DNA of 64,000 nt from Anaerocolumna aminovalerica. Its GTDB lineage: Bacteria; Bacillota; Clostridia; Lachnospirales; Lachnospiraceae. Positions 24,101-32,721 of this stretch are shown here, one piece after another. The translations under genes and the position numbers were made by a program. Each line of letters begins with the position of its first letter. The stretch's first letter is position 1. The notes below the pieces were generated by a model that was not told where the DNA came from, did not search any database, and saw nothing but the letters and a program-made list of their open reading frames with translations. The stretch spans positions 1 to 64,000 of the forward strand of contig NZ_FOWD01000014.1 in the NCBI RefSeq assembly GCF_900115365.1, written 5' to 3'.

Positions 24101-24616
24101 TATTCTCATTCCTCTTCCACCACCGCCGGCTGCTGCCTTTAACATAACAGGATAACCACAGGAAGCCGCGAATTCCTTTGCCTCTTCCTCTGACTGAATG
24201 GGTCTTTCTACTCCCGGAATGGTTGGTACACCGGCTTTTTTGGCAACAATCTTAGACTGAATCTTATCACCTAGCTGATCCATCATATATCCGGTAGGCC
24301 CAATAAAAACGATTCCTGCCTCATCACATTTTCTTGCAAATTCAGGATTTTCGGATAAAAAACCATAACCTGGATGAATAGCATCTACACCTTTCTTTAA
24401 AGCAATTTTAATTATTTCATCAATGCTTAAATACGCTTCGATAGGTCCTTTGTTCTTTCCTATTTGATAAGATTCATCTGCTTTTGTTCGAAACAAGGAA
24501 TACTTATCTTGTTCTGAATAAATAGCTACCGTTCTGATTCCAAGCTCATTACAGGCTCTGAATATTCGGATGGCTATTTCTCCTCTGTTTGCTACCATTA
24601 CTCTTTTAAATTTCAT
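21185..24616 (-). CDS. pyc: Pyruvate carboxylase
   Basis: This is a protein of 1143 residues, the expected length of a single-chain pyruvate carboxylase, which makes oxaloacetate from pyruvate, bicarbonate and ATP. The domains in order are biotin carboxylase (residues 1-450; MVANRGEIAIRIFRA at the start, the glycine-rich ATP loop KAAAGGGGRGMR), carboxyltransferase (about 530-800; LTDTTMRDAQQSLMATRVRT with the metal-binding Asp), the PYC/OADA conserved domain, and biotinyl carrier (1075-1143) with the biotinylation motif EAMKMET. GGAGGAGG precedes the start. It is monocistronic. It supplies the C4 branch of fermentation and anaplerosis. Confidence 0.95.
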   Translation of the reverse strand: MKFKRVMVANRGEIAIRIFRACNELGIRTVAIYSEQDKYSLFRTKADESYQIGKNKGPIEAYLSIDEIIKIALKKGVDAIHPGYGFLSENPEFARKCDEAGIVFIGPTGYMMDQLGDKIQSKIVAKKAGVPTIPGVERPIQSEEEAKEFAASCGYPVMLKAAAGGGGRGMRIVHSEEELIPSYHSAKSEAKKAFGIDDIFIEKYLEKPKHIEVQILGDNHGNIVHLYERDCSIQRRHQKVVEFTPAISISDEKRKAICEDAIKIAKQVNYRSAGTAEFLVDVNGNHYFIEMNPRIQVEHTVTEMVTGVDIVQAQLFIAQDYELGSKEIGIISQEDVKPRGYSIQCRITTEDPANNFAPDTGKIDIYRTSSGFGVRLDGGNGFTGATVSPYYDSLLVKVISHGRTFEDAIRKATRSVKETTISGIKTNASFILNVLNHDTFIKGTCDTNFIAENPELLDISPKKDKELRVLSYLGDMIVNEGKCKLKEFDVPVVPKVRIPEELTGTKQILDERGPEGLTQWIKEQKKLLLTDTTMRDAQQSLMATRVRTRDMLKIAKPTSVLGKDLFSLEMWGGATFDVSYRFLHESPWERLQELRKRIPNVLFQMLLRGANAVGYKNYPDNVVKEFVKEAAVSGIDVFRIFDSLNWLKGVEVALDEVLKAGKVAEVALCYTGDILDNCKDKYNLKYYVNKAKEIERMGAHILAIKDMSALLKPYAAYELVKALKEEISIPIHLHTHDTSGNGVAAVLMAAEAGVDIADTAFNSMSGLTSSPALNSIVAALEHTGRDTGINNDNVQKISDYWGAVRPVYNQFESDLKSGTAEIYKYEIPGGQYSNLKPQVESFGLGHRFNEVKQMFKEVNTLLGDIVKVTPSSKMVGDLAIFMVKNDLTAENIYEKGKELSYPDSVVDYFKGMMGQPEGGFPKELQKIVLKGEEPITCRPGELLPPEDFEKDRKYLQDKYGINPTHRQVLSYALYPKVFEDYIKFKMEYGDLSRMGSDIFFHGLYEGETCEIEIEEGKTLIIKLINIGKPDGEGNRNLVFEVNGFRREIKIKDKNTITSGKGTENFLQMAEPDNKLELGASIPGTVLKVLVKEGDEVKEGQSLAVIEAMKMETNVIASVSGKVEKVAVKEGQQVKAGELLIKLQ

Positions 24617-24918
24617 TGTGAACCTCCTCCGGTCTATAACATATACGAATTACGGTATTTTATAATACGTGTATACAAGTCAAATTTGTTCTATTATAGC
24701 GGAGAAATCTGCATACTTCAAGTGTAAATTTTTTTCTTTAATATTTACTGTATTAATAGGTATTTAAAGTTTAAGATAATAAACTTCATTTTAATTGGTA
24801 AATATCGGTACATTAGGTAGTGATAATATAATAAAAATATAATAATAGATTTCATACAAATATAAAAATTACCAGCAGCATTGAATTTATAATTATTATG
24901 TTAAATGAGGTGGTAAAG

Positions 24919-25080
24919 ATGAATATTATTTTTCTACCATGATTAGAAGATTTTTTCCATATAAGTGCTCTTAGTATCAAGCAGCATCGAGAATCTCTAT
25001 ATAAAGAAATTTGGCATAAATATAAGGGATTAGAATACTTTAGTGCATGCGGATTTGGCGGTCAGAAATTATGTAATTAA
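24919..25080 (+). pseudogene. Short ORF with an in-frame TGA, probable pseudogene
   Basis: The frame begins MNIIFLP at ATG 24919 with AGGTGG upstream, is stopped by TGA at 24940-24942, then continues open for 45 codons to TAA at 25078 (LEDFFHISALSIKQ onward, ending ACGFGGQKLCN). The normal ribosome binding site and long open remainder suggest that a single base change (for example TGG to TGA) broke the gene. I do not recognise the product. It occupies the 480-base gap between pyc and jetD; the rest of that gap holds nothing clear. Confidence 0.4.
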
Positions 25081-25097
25081 TAAATTATAAAACTAAA

Positions 25098-26282
25098 TCA
25101 TAAATAAGCTTCCTGCTCTATTACCAGTCCTGTTTTAATGATTAAGTTAATTAATTCCTGAAGCATAGGTTCTTCCAATTTTTTCAATTTTTCCAATTTA
25201 ACTTCTTCTATGGGTTCCCCGAAACTTTTATACTTATTAAATATATCCTTATCCATTCTATATGGCTTTACCTGAGGGAATATTTGTTTTTTTATATACC
25301 GGAATATACAAATACCTCCAAAGTCCAAATCTCCGCTATGCAGATAGGTAACTGGCTGCCCTGATAAATTATCAGCTAATTCTTTTAAAAAGTTCCGTTC
25401 CAGTGGTGAAAAGTAGCCATGAGAGAATATAATCAGTGTCCCCTCTTCCATTGGTTCTGCTGTGAAATTAGCTTTGTTCTCAATGGTTAATATCTTTGTA
25501 ATCTGAGGATTATCCAATATAATCGCATTTTTAATCGTCTGGGAATTCAGTACTGTGCCATAAGGAAAGCAGCCTGTATCAATTAAGCTTCCTTCTACCT
25601 TTATTCGTAGCTTTCCTTTAATATTAAGTTCCTGTGAGTATTCCTCAATGTAGAGCTGGTTAAGTACATCCGAATCTTCCATAGAATAATCCATGGTATC
25701 TTCAACGAAATCCCCATATTTCCTGGCAATACCGATAATCTTTTTTTGAAGTTCTTTTTCAAATACCTTGGAGTTGTTTAAATACCGCTTGCTAAATACT
25801 CTCTTAAATATAGGGCTTTCCAACCGGTCCAACCCGGATAGGCATTGATAAAGCTGTTCCATCTTTTCGGGTTTCTTTTCATAATCTCCCTTTTCCAGTT
25901 TCGGTAGTACTTCTGACTCAATATAGCTTCGAATCCATGGTTTCTTAAAGGTAAGGTAATATTTCATTACCATATCTTTTTGTTCAGCCACAGCTATATA
26001 TTTTGGTTTTCGCTTGGATATTTGATAAAAGTAAGCCATGTTTGATAATGGATATTCTACTTTTTCAATATCAATATTATAATAACCTTTCACCCATCTA
26101 ATTTTTAGCAGATCAGAGTTTTCTAACTCTTTAGCCTCTTCTATTAATGCACTTTTACCAATAATTTTATAATGCTTTTCTTCAATCCGAAAACTTGCAT
26201 TACCAGAAGTTTCATTATCCCACTTTGAACTTCTTTCATATTGTTCTATAATAAAATCAAGCAGTTTCATCTTCTCCATCAC
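25098..26282 (-). CDS. jetD: Wadjet system protein JetD (TOPRIM-like nuclease subunit)
   Basis: The protein has 394 residues with a DUF3322-like N-terminal half and a DUF2220 C-terminal half. The latter has TOPRIM-type acidic residues: ILTIENKANF (Glu) and HSGDLDFGG (Asp-x-Asp), expected to bind metal for DNA cleavage. In Wadjet, JetD is the nuclease that cuts circular plasmid DNA after the JetABC motor has extruded loops. Its start overlaps the end of jetC by 26 bases, so they are translated together. It is the last gene of the operon. Confidence 0.85.
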   Translation of the reverse strand: MMEKMKLLDFIIEQYERSSKWDNETSGNASFRIEEKHYKIIGKSALIEEAKELENSDLLKIRWVKGYYNIDIEKVEYPLSNMAYFYQISKRKPKYIAVAEQKDMVMKYYLTFKKPWIRSYIESEVLPKLEKGDYEKKPEKMEQLYQCLSGLDRLESPIFKRVFSKRYLNNSKVFEKELQKKIIGIARKYGDFVEDTMDYSMEDSDVLNQLYIEEYSQELNIKGKLRIKVEGSLIDTGCFPYGTVLNSQTIKNAIILDNPQITKILTIENKANFTAEPMEEGTLIIFSHGYFSPLERNFLKELADNLSGQPVTYLHSGDLDFGGICIFRYIKKQIFPQVKPYRMDKDIFNKYKSFGEPIEEVKLEKLKKLEEPMLQELINLIIKTGLVIEQEAYL

Positions 26283-29200
26283 TTTCCACAGTTAACAATT
26301 CCTGAAATTCTTTTTTCTCAAATTCCTGTATTGAGATACGGTTTTTATTAGGATTTGCAAAGACAAAAGTTTTATCCACATTATCTACGTAATTTTGAAT
26401 CTTATCGTTGGTAGCACTGATAACTGCCTGGAATCCCAGTTTACGTATTAATCGGATACTGCTGCCAACCTTTTCTGCATCCATTTTGGAAAATGCCTCA
26501 TCTAATACTACAAGTCTTGGTGTAGGCCTTCTTCTTATGTTCGCTTTCAGATTAATGCGGTAAACCTGTGCAAAACTTGCCAGTAAGGCAACATACAACG
26601 GGTTCTGTCCCTCACCGCCGGAATTCTTGGTAAGCATTTTACTTAGGCGCATCGGGGGCATCCCCTCTACTAACTGCTCCATATCAAAAGACAGATAGGT
26701 TCGGTAGTCAGCATATCTCTCCATATTGATTCTTGCTTCCTCTAATAGTTTTGGATCACTATTTTCCGGAGGCATAAATAATTCAATTAATTCGTTGATT
26801 AAATCACTGTAATCTTTCTCATGCTGTAAGCTGAATATATCCATTTGGTTATCATTTTTGCCTGCTAGTTGGTGAGGATTAATGTCCAGATTCTCGTCCA
26901 TGAACATATCGTAGAACTTCCCATCTTCACCTCTGTTTTTGGTAATAATAAACCGGTATTTATCTTTACCAAAGTCCAGTTGTGCCAGTATACGGTTTAG
27001 ATCCTCTTTCTGCTGCATTACTTCTTTTATAGCATCCCGGATTTTATATACAAAGTCTGTTTTAAAATGATAAACAGCCTGTTTTGCCTGTTCATTGGCT
27101 TTCTCTGTATATTCGCTTAATTTATCGCTTATTAAGTTTTCCAGTAATTGATTATATTCTTCATTATCTTTAGAGGTTAAAGAAAATCCCCGGAAAGAAT
27201 AGGCGTTACGGTATTCCTCTCTTTTTAAAACTAATTTGTTAAATTCTTCTTCCCTTTTTCTTTCGCTATCCTGCTTTTTATTTAGCAGCTCAAAACGGAT
27301 ACTATCGGCTTTTCTGTAGCCTTGTTCTTTCATGAAAGAATCATATGAGGCTTCTCTGGATTCCTCTGGTGAAAATACATTTTGTTTTTGAAGCAGTTCT
27401 TCATTTAAAGCAAGCAGTGTATCCTTAAAGCTATTTAACTCATGATTCTTTGTTCTTAAATCAACTCCGGCCGACTCTTTCTGTTTTGTTTTAGAACGGA
27501 TGGTCTCTTCTAATAAGCGTTGTTTTTCTATTAGTGCATCAATGTCTTTTTCTTTTAATTCCTTAATTTTTCGCTGGTACTCCCATTTCTTCTCTTCCTG
27601 TTTCCCGATCTCATGGATTTCCTTTAATTTTTGAATTAAGGAATCTGTTTCTTCTGTTAAGGTTTCATAATTTAATACATCCGTAAGTTTTCGTATTTGC
27701 TCGTCCAGAGGTCTTTTCTGTTTCTGTAATTCAGATACATCATGCTCCAGCTGTTTTAATCTTCTTTCAATGGAACTTCGCCCAATATAGGCATACTCGG
27801 TATAATTGCGGGGGTTAATATGCTGTAGTTTGAATCCTTGATATAACATACAATCCGCTGTAATTCCGCTCTTATTTTCACGAAGTTCTTCTATATTATG
27901 GCATTTTATAACTGCTCCTAATAGAAAATCCACATAAGCCCTTGCATATTCTAAGTCTGTTTCCACCTCTTCAGCAAGAGATTTCTTCATAATAACTTTG
28001 TTATCTTTTAATACTTTTTCCGTATCAATAACCGCTGCTTTATAGTATTTTTTCGGATCCAGACTTTGATAAAGCTTCATGGCTTCTTTGGCATATTGAG
28101 GTGGTACAATTAGTCCAAGTTTATTGTTTCCCATATATCCTTCTATAGCATTAAGCCAACGTTCATCTTTTACTTCCAAAACATCTGCCAACACATCAAC
28201 CTGTACAGGCTCTTCGTAGTGTTCTTCCAACTTTCTTTTTATAAAATCCTTCACTTCTAACAAATACGCCGGATAAGCCTTTTGTCCATGTTGAAGGGTG
28301 ATAATTTGTTTAGTTATACCGATAATAGAATTCTTTAACTCCTGAAGTTTCAATGACAGTTCTTCTTTGTCCTGTTGAAGTCCCTGTCGAATTTCCATAA
28401 TACCGGATTTGATTTGTTCTATTTCATAGGAAGATACTTCATAATCACTAAAATGAAGTATTCCTTCCTGCACAGCCGGTTCTAGTAATTCTGTATTTAA
28501 CCAGCACTTTAATCCATCGGCAATTTTATCATAGGCAGCCTTATTACGATACATAAACTCCAGTACCTGATTTAGTGCCTTTAATTCAGCTTCAAGAGAA
28601 TCATAGCCGCTATTTTGAATGGTTAACATTACTTCATCTCTTTGCTTTTGAATAATTACCAGTTCTTCTTCCAACCCTTTTATGGATTGTTCCAATAGGG
28701 AAACATCCTGTTCATAATCCAGTTGTTTTCTCTGAATATATTCCAGTTTTCCTTCCAGGTTCTTAATATCCAATTTATCTATATTATACTGATACTGGAT
28801 AGCACGATCCGCATATATCCGGTACTTCTCAAACTGATCATGTAACTGTGTAAGGATTCGGATTTCATTTTTGGTATCTTCCAGCCTTCTTTTTAACCTT
28901 GTGTACCCGGCTACACTATCCTGCATATCTTCAATATGAATGTCATTTTCTGTACAAATATAATTCTTTACGAATTCCTCCAGCTTCATATCCATCTTAA
29001 AGGGTATGGCCTTTTTAAAAAGTGCTGGAAAATGCTTTGGATGTAATCCTCCAAAATAATTACTATATAATTCATTTCTGAATTTTTCATTAGTTCTGCT
29101 AAAGTAGTACTCTTCTTTTGAATAATTTTCTTTCATATGCTCTTTTAACTCATTAACTGAGAATACTCTTTCACCATCTCTATAGCAATTAGGCAAAAGT

Positions 29201-29616
29201 TTTCCTCCATGCCAGAAAAACATACGGTTAATATCATTTACAGACACATCAACATCAAAAATTACTCCAAGACTTTGATATTTTCCGGTTTCCGTATCCT
29301 GAAACTCCAAAACTATGGTAGAGGAAAAGTTTTTGTTACGAAGATAACTAATCTTGTTATCTTCCTGAACCACCTTCATTCCCCTAAGGTATTCTATTAA
29401 GGTTCTGTCAGAATCTTCCTTAGCTGCCTTGTTAAAAAAGCCCCGGCCATTAGTGTCTGCATACAACACAATTTGTAAAGCATCCAATACGGTGGACTTA
29501 CCACTTCCTGAATGTCCGGTAAAGAAATTGATTTCATTATGAAAAGACAATACCTTTTCATTGATATAGTGCCAATTATTCAGACACATCCTGGTCAGTG
29601 ATTGAAATCTGTCCAT
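26257..29616 (-). CDS. jetC: Wadjet system protein JetC (SMC-like ATPase)
   Basis: The protein is 1119 residues long, built like an SMC/MukB: Walker A GHSGSGKS at residues 34-41, a long coiled coil broken by a hinge-like region near residue ~500, then the signature LTKNSGGEGQNPLYVALLAS and Walker B RLVVLDEAFSKMD near the C-terminus. It is the loop-extruding motor of Wadjet and associates with JetA and JetB. It overlaps jetB upstream by 41 bases and jetD downstream by 26 bases. All ATPase motifs look intact. Confidence 0.88.
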   Translation of the reverse strand: MDRFQSLTRMCLNNWHYINEKVLSFHNEINFFTGHSGSGKSTVLDALQIVLYADTNGRGFFNKAAKEDSDRTLIEYLRGMKVVQEDNKISYLRNKNFSSTIVLEFQDTETGKYQSLGVIFDVDVSVNDINRMFFWHGGKLLPNCYRDGERVFSVNELKEHMKENYSKEEYYFSRTNEKFRNELYSNYFGGLHPKHFPALFKKAIPFKMDMKLEEFVKNYICTENDIHIEDMQDSVAGYTRLKRRLEDTKNEIRILTQLHDQFEKYRIYADRAIQYQYNIDKLDIKNLEGKLEYIQRKQLDYEQDVSLLEQSIKGLEEELVIIQKQRDEVMLTIQNSGYDSLEAELKALNQVLEFMYRNKAAYDKIADGLKCWLNTELLEPAVQEGILHFSDYEVSSYEIEQIKSGIMEIRQGLQQDKEELSLKLQELKNSIIGITKQIITLQHGQKAYPAYLLEVKDFIKRKLEEHYEEPVQVDVLADVLEVKDERWLNAIEGYMGNNKLGLIVPPQYAKEAMKLYQSLDPKKYYKAAVIDTEKVLKDNKVIMKKSLAEEVETDLEYARAYVDFLLGAVIKCHNIEELRENKSGITADCMLYQGFKLQHINPRNYTEYAYIGRSSIERRLKQLEHDVSELQKQKRPLDEQIRKLTDVLNYETLTEETDSLIQKLKEIHEIGKQEEKKWEYQRKIKELKEKDIDALIEKQRLLEETIRSKTKQKESAGVDLRTKNHELNSFKDTLLALNEELLQKQNVFSPEESREASYDSFMKEQGYRKADSIRFELLNKKQDSERKREEEFNKLVLKREEYRNAYSFRGFSLTSKDNEEYNQLLENLISDKLSEYTEKANEQAKQAVYHFKTDFVYKIRDAIKEVMQQKEDLNRILAQLDFGKDKYRFIITKNRGEDGKFYDMFMDENLDINPHQLAGKNDNQMDIFSLQHEKDYSDLINELIELFMPPENSDPKLLEEARINMERYADYRTYLSFDMEQLVEGMPPMRLSKMLTKNSGGEGQNPLYVALLASFAQVYRINLKANIRRRPTPRLVVLDEAFSKMDAEKVGSSIRLIRKLGFQAVISATNDKIQNYVDNVDKTFVFANPNKNRISIQEFEKKEFQELLTVESDGEDETA

Positions 29617-30232
29617 CCAGCGGTTCCTCCTCTTCTTCCTCTTCCTCCTGATACTGCTCTATAATACCGGCAATGGCTTGTCCATCCAGTACCAAATTAA
29701 CAACTGGATATATAATAAATCTGGTGTCACCCTCCAAGTTGCCCATTTCATCCAGAATTTCCATAATCTGATACTTCTTTAGTGCAGTTATGGTTCTCCG
29801 TACTTCCGTAGGTGATATGGATTTATTGTTCCATAAACGAAAAAGTTGTATCTTTTCATAGACATCATTTAACGTTGTATATACATGAATGGAATTAGAG
29901 GCTACATTCATTTGTTCATCAAATATAAGTTTTAATATCAAAATAAAAATAGTTGTTAATTTACTTAATTTCTCTCCTTGCAGGTTTTTAGATTTTAAAT
30001 AAATAACACTAAATTGGCGGTTTTCAATTACATCAATATCCGATATTTTAAAATATTCTTTTATAAAATCTAAATGTCTTTCGCAAATACGGTAAACCCT
30101 ATTGGGAAGATAACGTTCGGTTTTGTTATCGTATTTTCGCTCCAGCATAAATGTCTGATTTATTAATATTTTAATGGCTTCTGTTAATTCTTCTTTTTCT
30201 TCATCCAGGAGTTCATTGTAATATGGAAACAT
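29576..30232 (-). CDS. jetB: Wadjet system protein JetB (DUF4194, MukE-like)
   Basis: The protein has 218 residues with the winged-helix layout of DUF4194/MukE-like subunits, ending in an acidic tail (Q..EEEEEEEE). The segment LNDVYEKIQLFRLWNNKSIS followed by PTEVRRTITALKKYQIMEIL is a typical wHTH. It would bridge JetA and JetC in the Wadjet complex. It overlaps jetC by 41 bases and lies 119 bases downstream of jetA. Confidence 0.8.
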   Translation of the reverse strand: MFPYYNELLDEEKEELTEAIKILINQTFMLERKYDNKTERYLPNRVYRICERHLDFIKEYFKISDIDVIENRQFSVIYLKSKNLQGEKLSKLTTIFILILKLIFDEQMNVASNSIHVYTTLNDVYEKIQLFRLWNNKSISPTEVRRTITALKKYQIMEILDEMGNLEGDTRFIIYPVVNLVLDGQAIAGIIEQYQEEEEEEEEPLDGQISITDQDVSE

Positions 30233-30351
30233 ATTTTATCCTTTCTGTTCTACTATATTTGATTGCTATATCATTTTTATATAGGTATGTAATTTATCTA
30301 AACAAATATATTGTCTAGTCATCCCAAATAAGGAATATTAATTATATCAGG

Positions 30352-31725
30352 CTAAATCTCATTTCTCTCAAATATCATGTCCGGGTAAGTGTATTTACCA
30401 CTTGTAATTGTACCCTTTACTCCAGGTACCACATGAAAAGGACTCTTCTTACGCATACTGTAATCATAAGCCAGGATCAATAGTTCAAATTCTTCATCTG
30501 TGGTAATTGGATACTCTTTGGTATGAAACATTCCATTATCCATCTGCCTAATAATAAACTGTTCAATCTGTACTTGACTATATCTGTTTTTATTTTTATT
30601 GATTTGCAGAATGGCTTCTTTAGATAATTCTTCCTCTACTTCCTCTTCCACTTCTACGGTTTCTTCAAATACTTTATGTTTTCCTCTTTTTTTATAAAGG
30701 GATTCATTGGATATAATGGTAAGATCATTAATCAGAATCGAATCTGAAACTTGTGACAGGATTTCGCTGTTCTCTTCTGCAGATAATAGATTTAGCAGAG
30801 TAACTACATTTCCCTGAACACTGTCATCATTACTTAAAAGGTATTCCAAACGGCTTACCGTAGCTCTGACATACTTACTGTGTTCTGTGTCAATATGGGC
30901 AATTCTCTTCTCCATATTCAGAATACCCCGCTCTATTTCATAAATAATGTCCAGAAACTCATTCTCAATGTCTTCTTCCTGTTTCCCCTCTGACATCATT
31001 TTTTGCTTTAATATAAACAACCGGCTCTCATCATCCTGTATAGCACGAAGAAGTTTTTTAATATCATTTTTGTAAATATAAAAATTATCACTGGTCTTTA
31101 GTAAACTATATTTTTTATTGATTATAGCTTCCACATAAACATCCAAATGTTCTTCCAAAAGTTCTTCATAATTCTTCTTCTCTAGCAAAGTTCCGAAAAA
31201 TTGATCCATATTGTGAAGCATGTCCTGTAAAGACCTGTTCAGTCTGGTTGTATTAACCATAGCTGTCTTTAATAAGTCCATTCCGGCTTTGGTATCATAA
31301 TAAAAAGAATAAATATTAGTATATACATTCTGAATGTACAAATCTGTATCACTGGAATCCGGATTACTTAATTTCTTAAATACCTCAATAAATGCAGAGG
31401 CATAGTCAGGAATAACAATATTGGTTTTAAAGGAGCTGTAATCCTCCACTTTCTTTAACCAGGTAAAACGAATCAGCTTATTAATAATTTTGGTTGCCAT
31501 AGGCTCCATGCTATCTAAATCCTGTTCGTCATCATCCGCAGATATGTCTATAATACGGTCTGAAAAGTGTTCCGCAATAATCTGAATACAGGTTTCTTTT
31601 GTTAGAAAATAATCATTATATAAGTATTCGTCATAAATAACCATAAGGGATTCTATATATATGTATCGATTTTTAGAATAAAACAAATTCCAAAACAGCT
31701 GTGAAATCTTTAGTATTTCTTTCAT
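30352..31725 (-). CDS. jetA: Wadjet system protein JetA (kleisin-like)
   Basis: The protein has 457 residues and is mostly helical, opening MKEILKISQLFWNLFYSKNR. It matches the JetA-family proteins (DUF5716-like) of clostridial Wadjet operons and plays the kleisin role, closing the JetC ring. The region FFGTLLEKKNYEELLEEHLD begins a coiled coil, and the C-terminal third (from about residue 365) is a winged-helix-like segment. Gene order A-B-C-D on one strand is the standard one. The precise Wadjet subtype (II is my guess from the JetA type) needs a profile search. Confidence 0.75.
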   Translation of the reverse strand: MKEILKISQLFWNLFYSKNRYIYIESLMVIYDEYLYNDYFLTKETCIQIIAEHFSDRIIDISADDDEQDLDSMEPMATKIINKLIRFTWLKKVEDYSSFKTNIVIPDYASAFIEVFKKLSNPDSSDTDLYIQNVYTNIYSFYYDTKAGMDLLKTAMVNTTRLNRSLQDMLHNMDQFFGTLLEKKNYEELLEEHLDVYVEAIINKKYSLLKTSDNFYIYKNDIKKLLRAIQDDESRLFILKQKMMSEGKQEEDIENEFLDIIYEIERGILNMEKRIAHIDTEHSKYVRATVSRLEYLLSNDDSVQGNVVTLLNLLSAEENSEILSQVSDSILINDLTIISNESLYKKRGKHKVFEETVEVEEEVEEELSKEAILQINKNKNRYSQVQIEQFIIRQMDNGMFHTKEYPITTDEEFELLILAYDYSMRKKSPFHVVPGVKGTITSGKYTYPDMIFERNEI

Positions 31726-31828
31726 GGTCAGCTCCTTAGCATTCTATAGTAATTAATAGGAAACACAAATAACATCGATATTATAACATAATATTATCCT
31801 AATTTCACTTGCTGAAATAAAAATTTGT

Positions 31829-32079
31829 TGTAGTAAGGCACTTTGCTCTGTAGTTTGTTGAGAACTCAGAAAGTGCTTTATTAAGCTTTATAATGACTCC
31901 ATTTATATTGTTCAAGGATAACAGGGTGTATAGGATTAATTTTGCTACCTTACCCTGTCGGCCGGATTACGCAAAATTAATCATATACACCCTGTTATCC
32001 TAATTTAAAGTTTTATGAGAGTCATTACGAAAGTTTATTAAGCACTTTCTGAGATCAATTTATGTTGTCAGCAAAGCTG
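31829..32079. repeat. Long-hairpin repeat element A
   Basis: The two arms pair along almost the whole 250-base length. The innermost 29-bp stem is 31916-31944 with 31972-32000 (one mismatch) around a 27-base loop at 31945-31971. The ends carry GGCACTTTGC on the left and GCAAAGCTG on the right. The nearby element B is the same element inverted, sharing 26 of 27 loop bases. It lies upstream of jetA. No reading frame is present inside, so any movement would need a partner enzyme. Confidence 0.8.
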
Positions 32080-32465
32080 TAACTGCCGATTATTTTACAA
32101 ACTAGTGTATATCTTAGGATAATAAAATGTACATACTATTTTATGTTGTTATATAATGGGTATACTAAATGAATTGTTATATTTATTAAGGCACTAAATT
32201 AAATACAAGTTTCAATACACAACTTTAACACAATGTATAAATTGAACTTTGGAGGTTTCGAAAAGCTTTTAATTCTTTTTGAAAAGATATTTAAACTTAT
32301 GTAAATAGATATAGAATTTTTAAAGGTATTAAAACAGATAATATGAGATGAGAACCTATTTATATGGAAAGACTAATAGTTATTGTCTGACAGAGAATTT
32401 ATTTCCTTAAGTATAATTAATATATATCTAAACTTGATTGATGAAAATTAAAATTATTTTACAAA

Positions 32466-32710
32466 CAGCTTTGCTACACAACATAAATTAAAATCAGAAA
32501 GTACTCATTGAGCTTTCATAATGACTCTCATAAACTAAATTAAGATAACAGGGTGTATAATATAAATTTTGCGTAATCCGGCCGGCAGGGTAAGGTAGCA
32601 AAATTTATATTATACACCCTGTTATCCTTGAACATATAAATTGAGTCATTATGAAAGCTTTAATGAGCACTTTCTGATTTCCAACAAACTACAGAGCAAA
32701 GCGTCCTACT
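32466..32710. repeat. Long-hairpin repeat element B (inverted copy of A)
   Basis: The left end is CAGCTTTGC and the right end is GAGCAAAGCG. The inner stem is 32544-32571 with 32599-32626 and is perfect. The loop at 32572-32598 is the reverse complement of the loop of element A except for one base. Stem bases next to the loop differ from A on both sides in a way that preserves pairing. It ends just beyond the stop codon of the alpha/beta hydrolase gene. The 390 bases between A and B hold no gene I can support. Confidence 0.8.
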
Positions 32711-32721
32711 ACCCTAAATTT

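Noticed and set aside
31916-32000. GGATAACAGGGT in elements A and B resembles part of the I-SceI homing endonuclease site
   Set aside because: Only 12 of 18 bases agree, and there is no intron or endonuclease gene. I treat it as coincidence.
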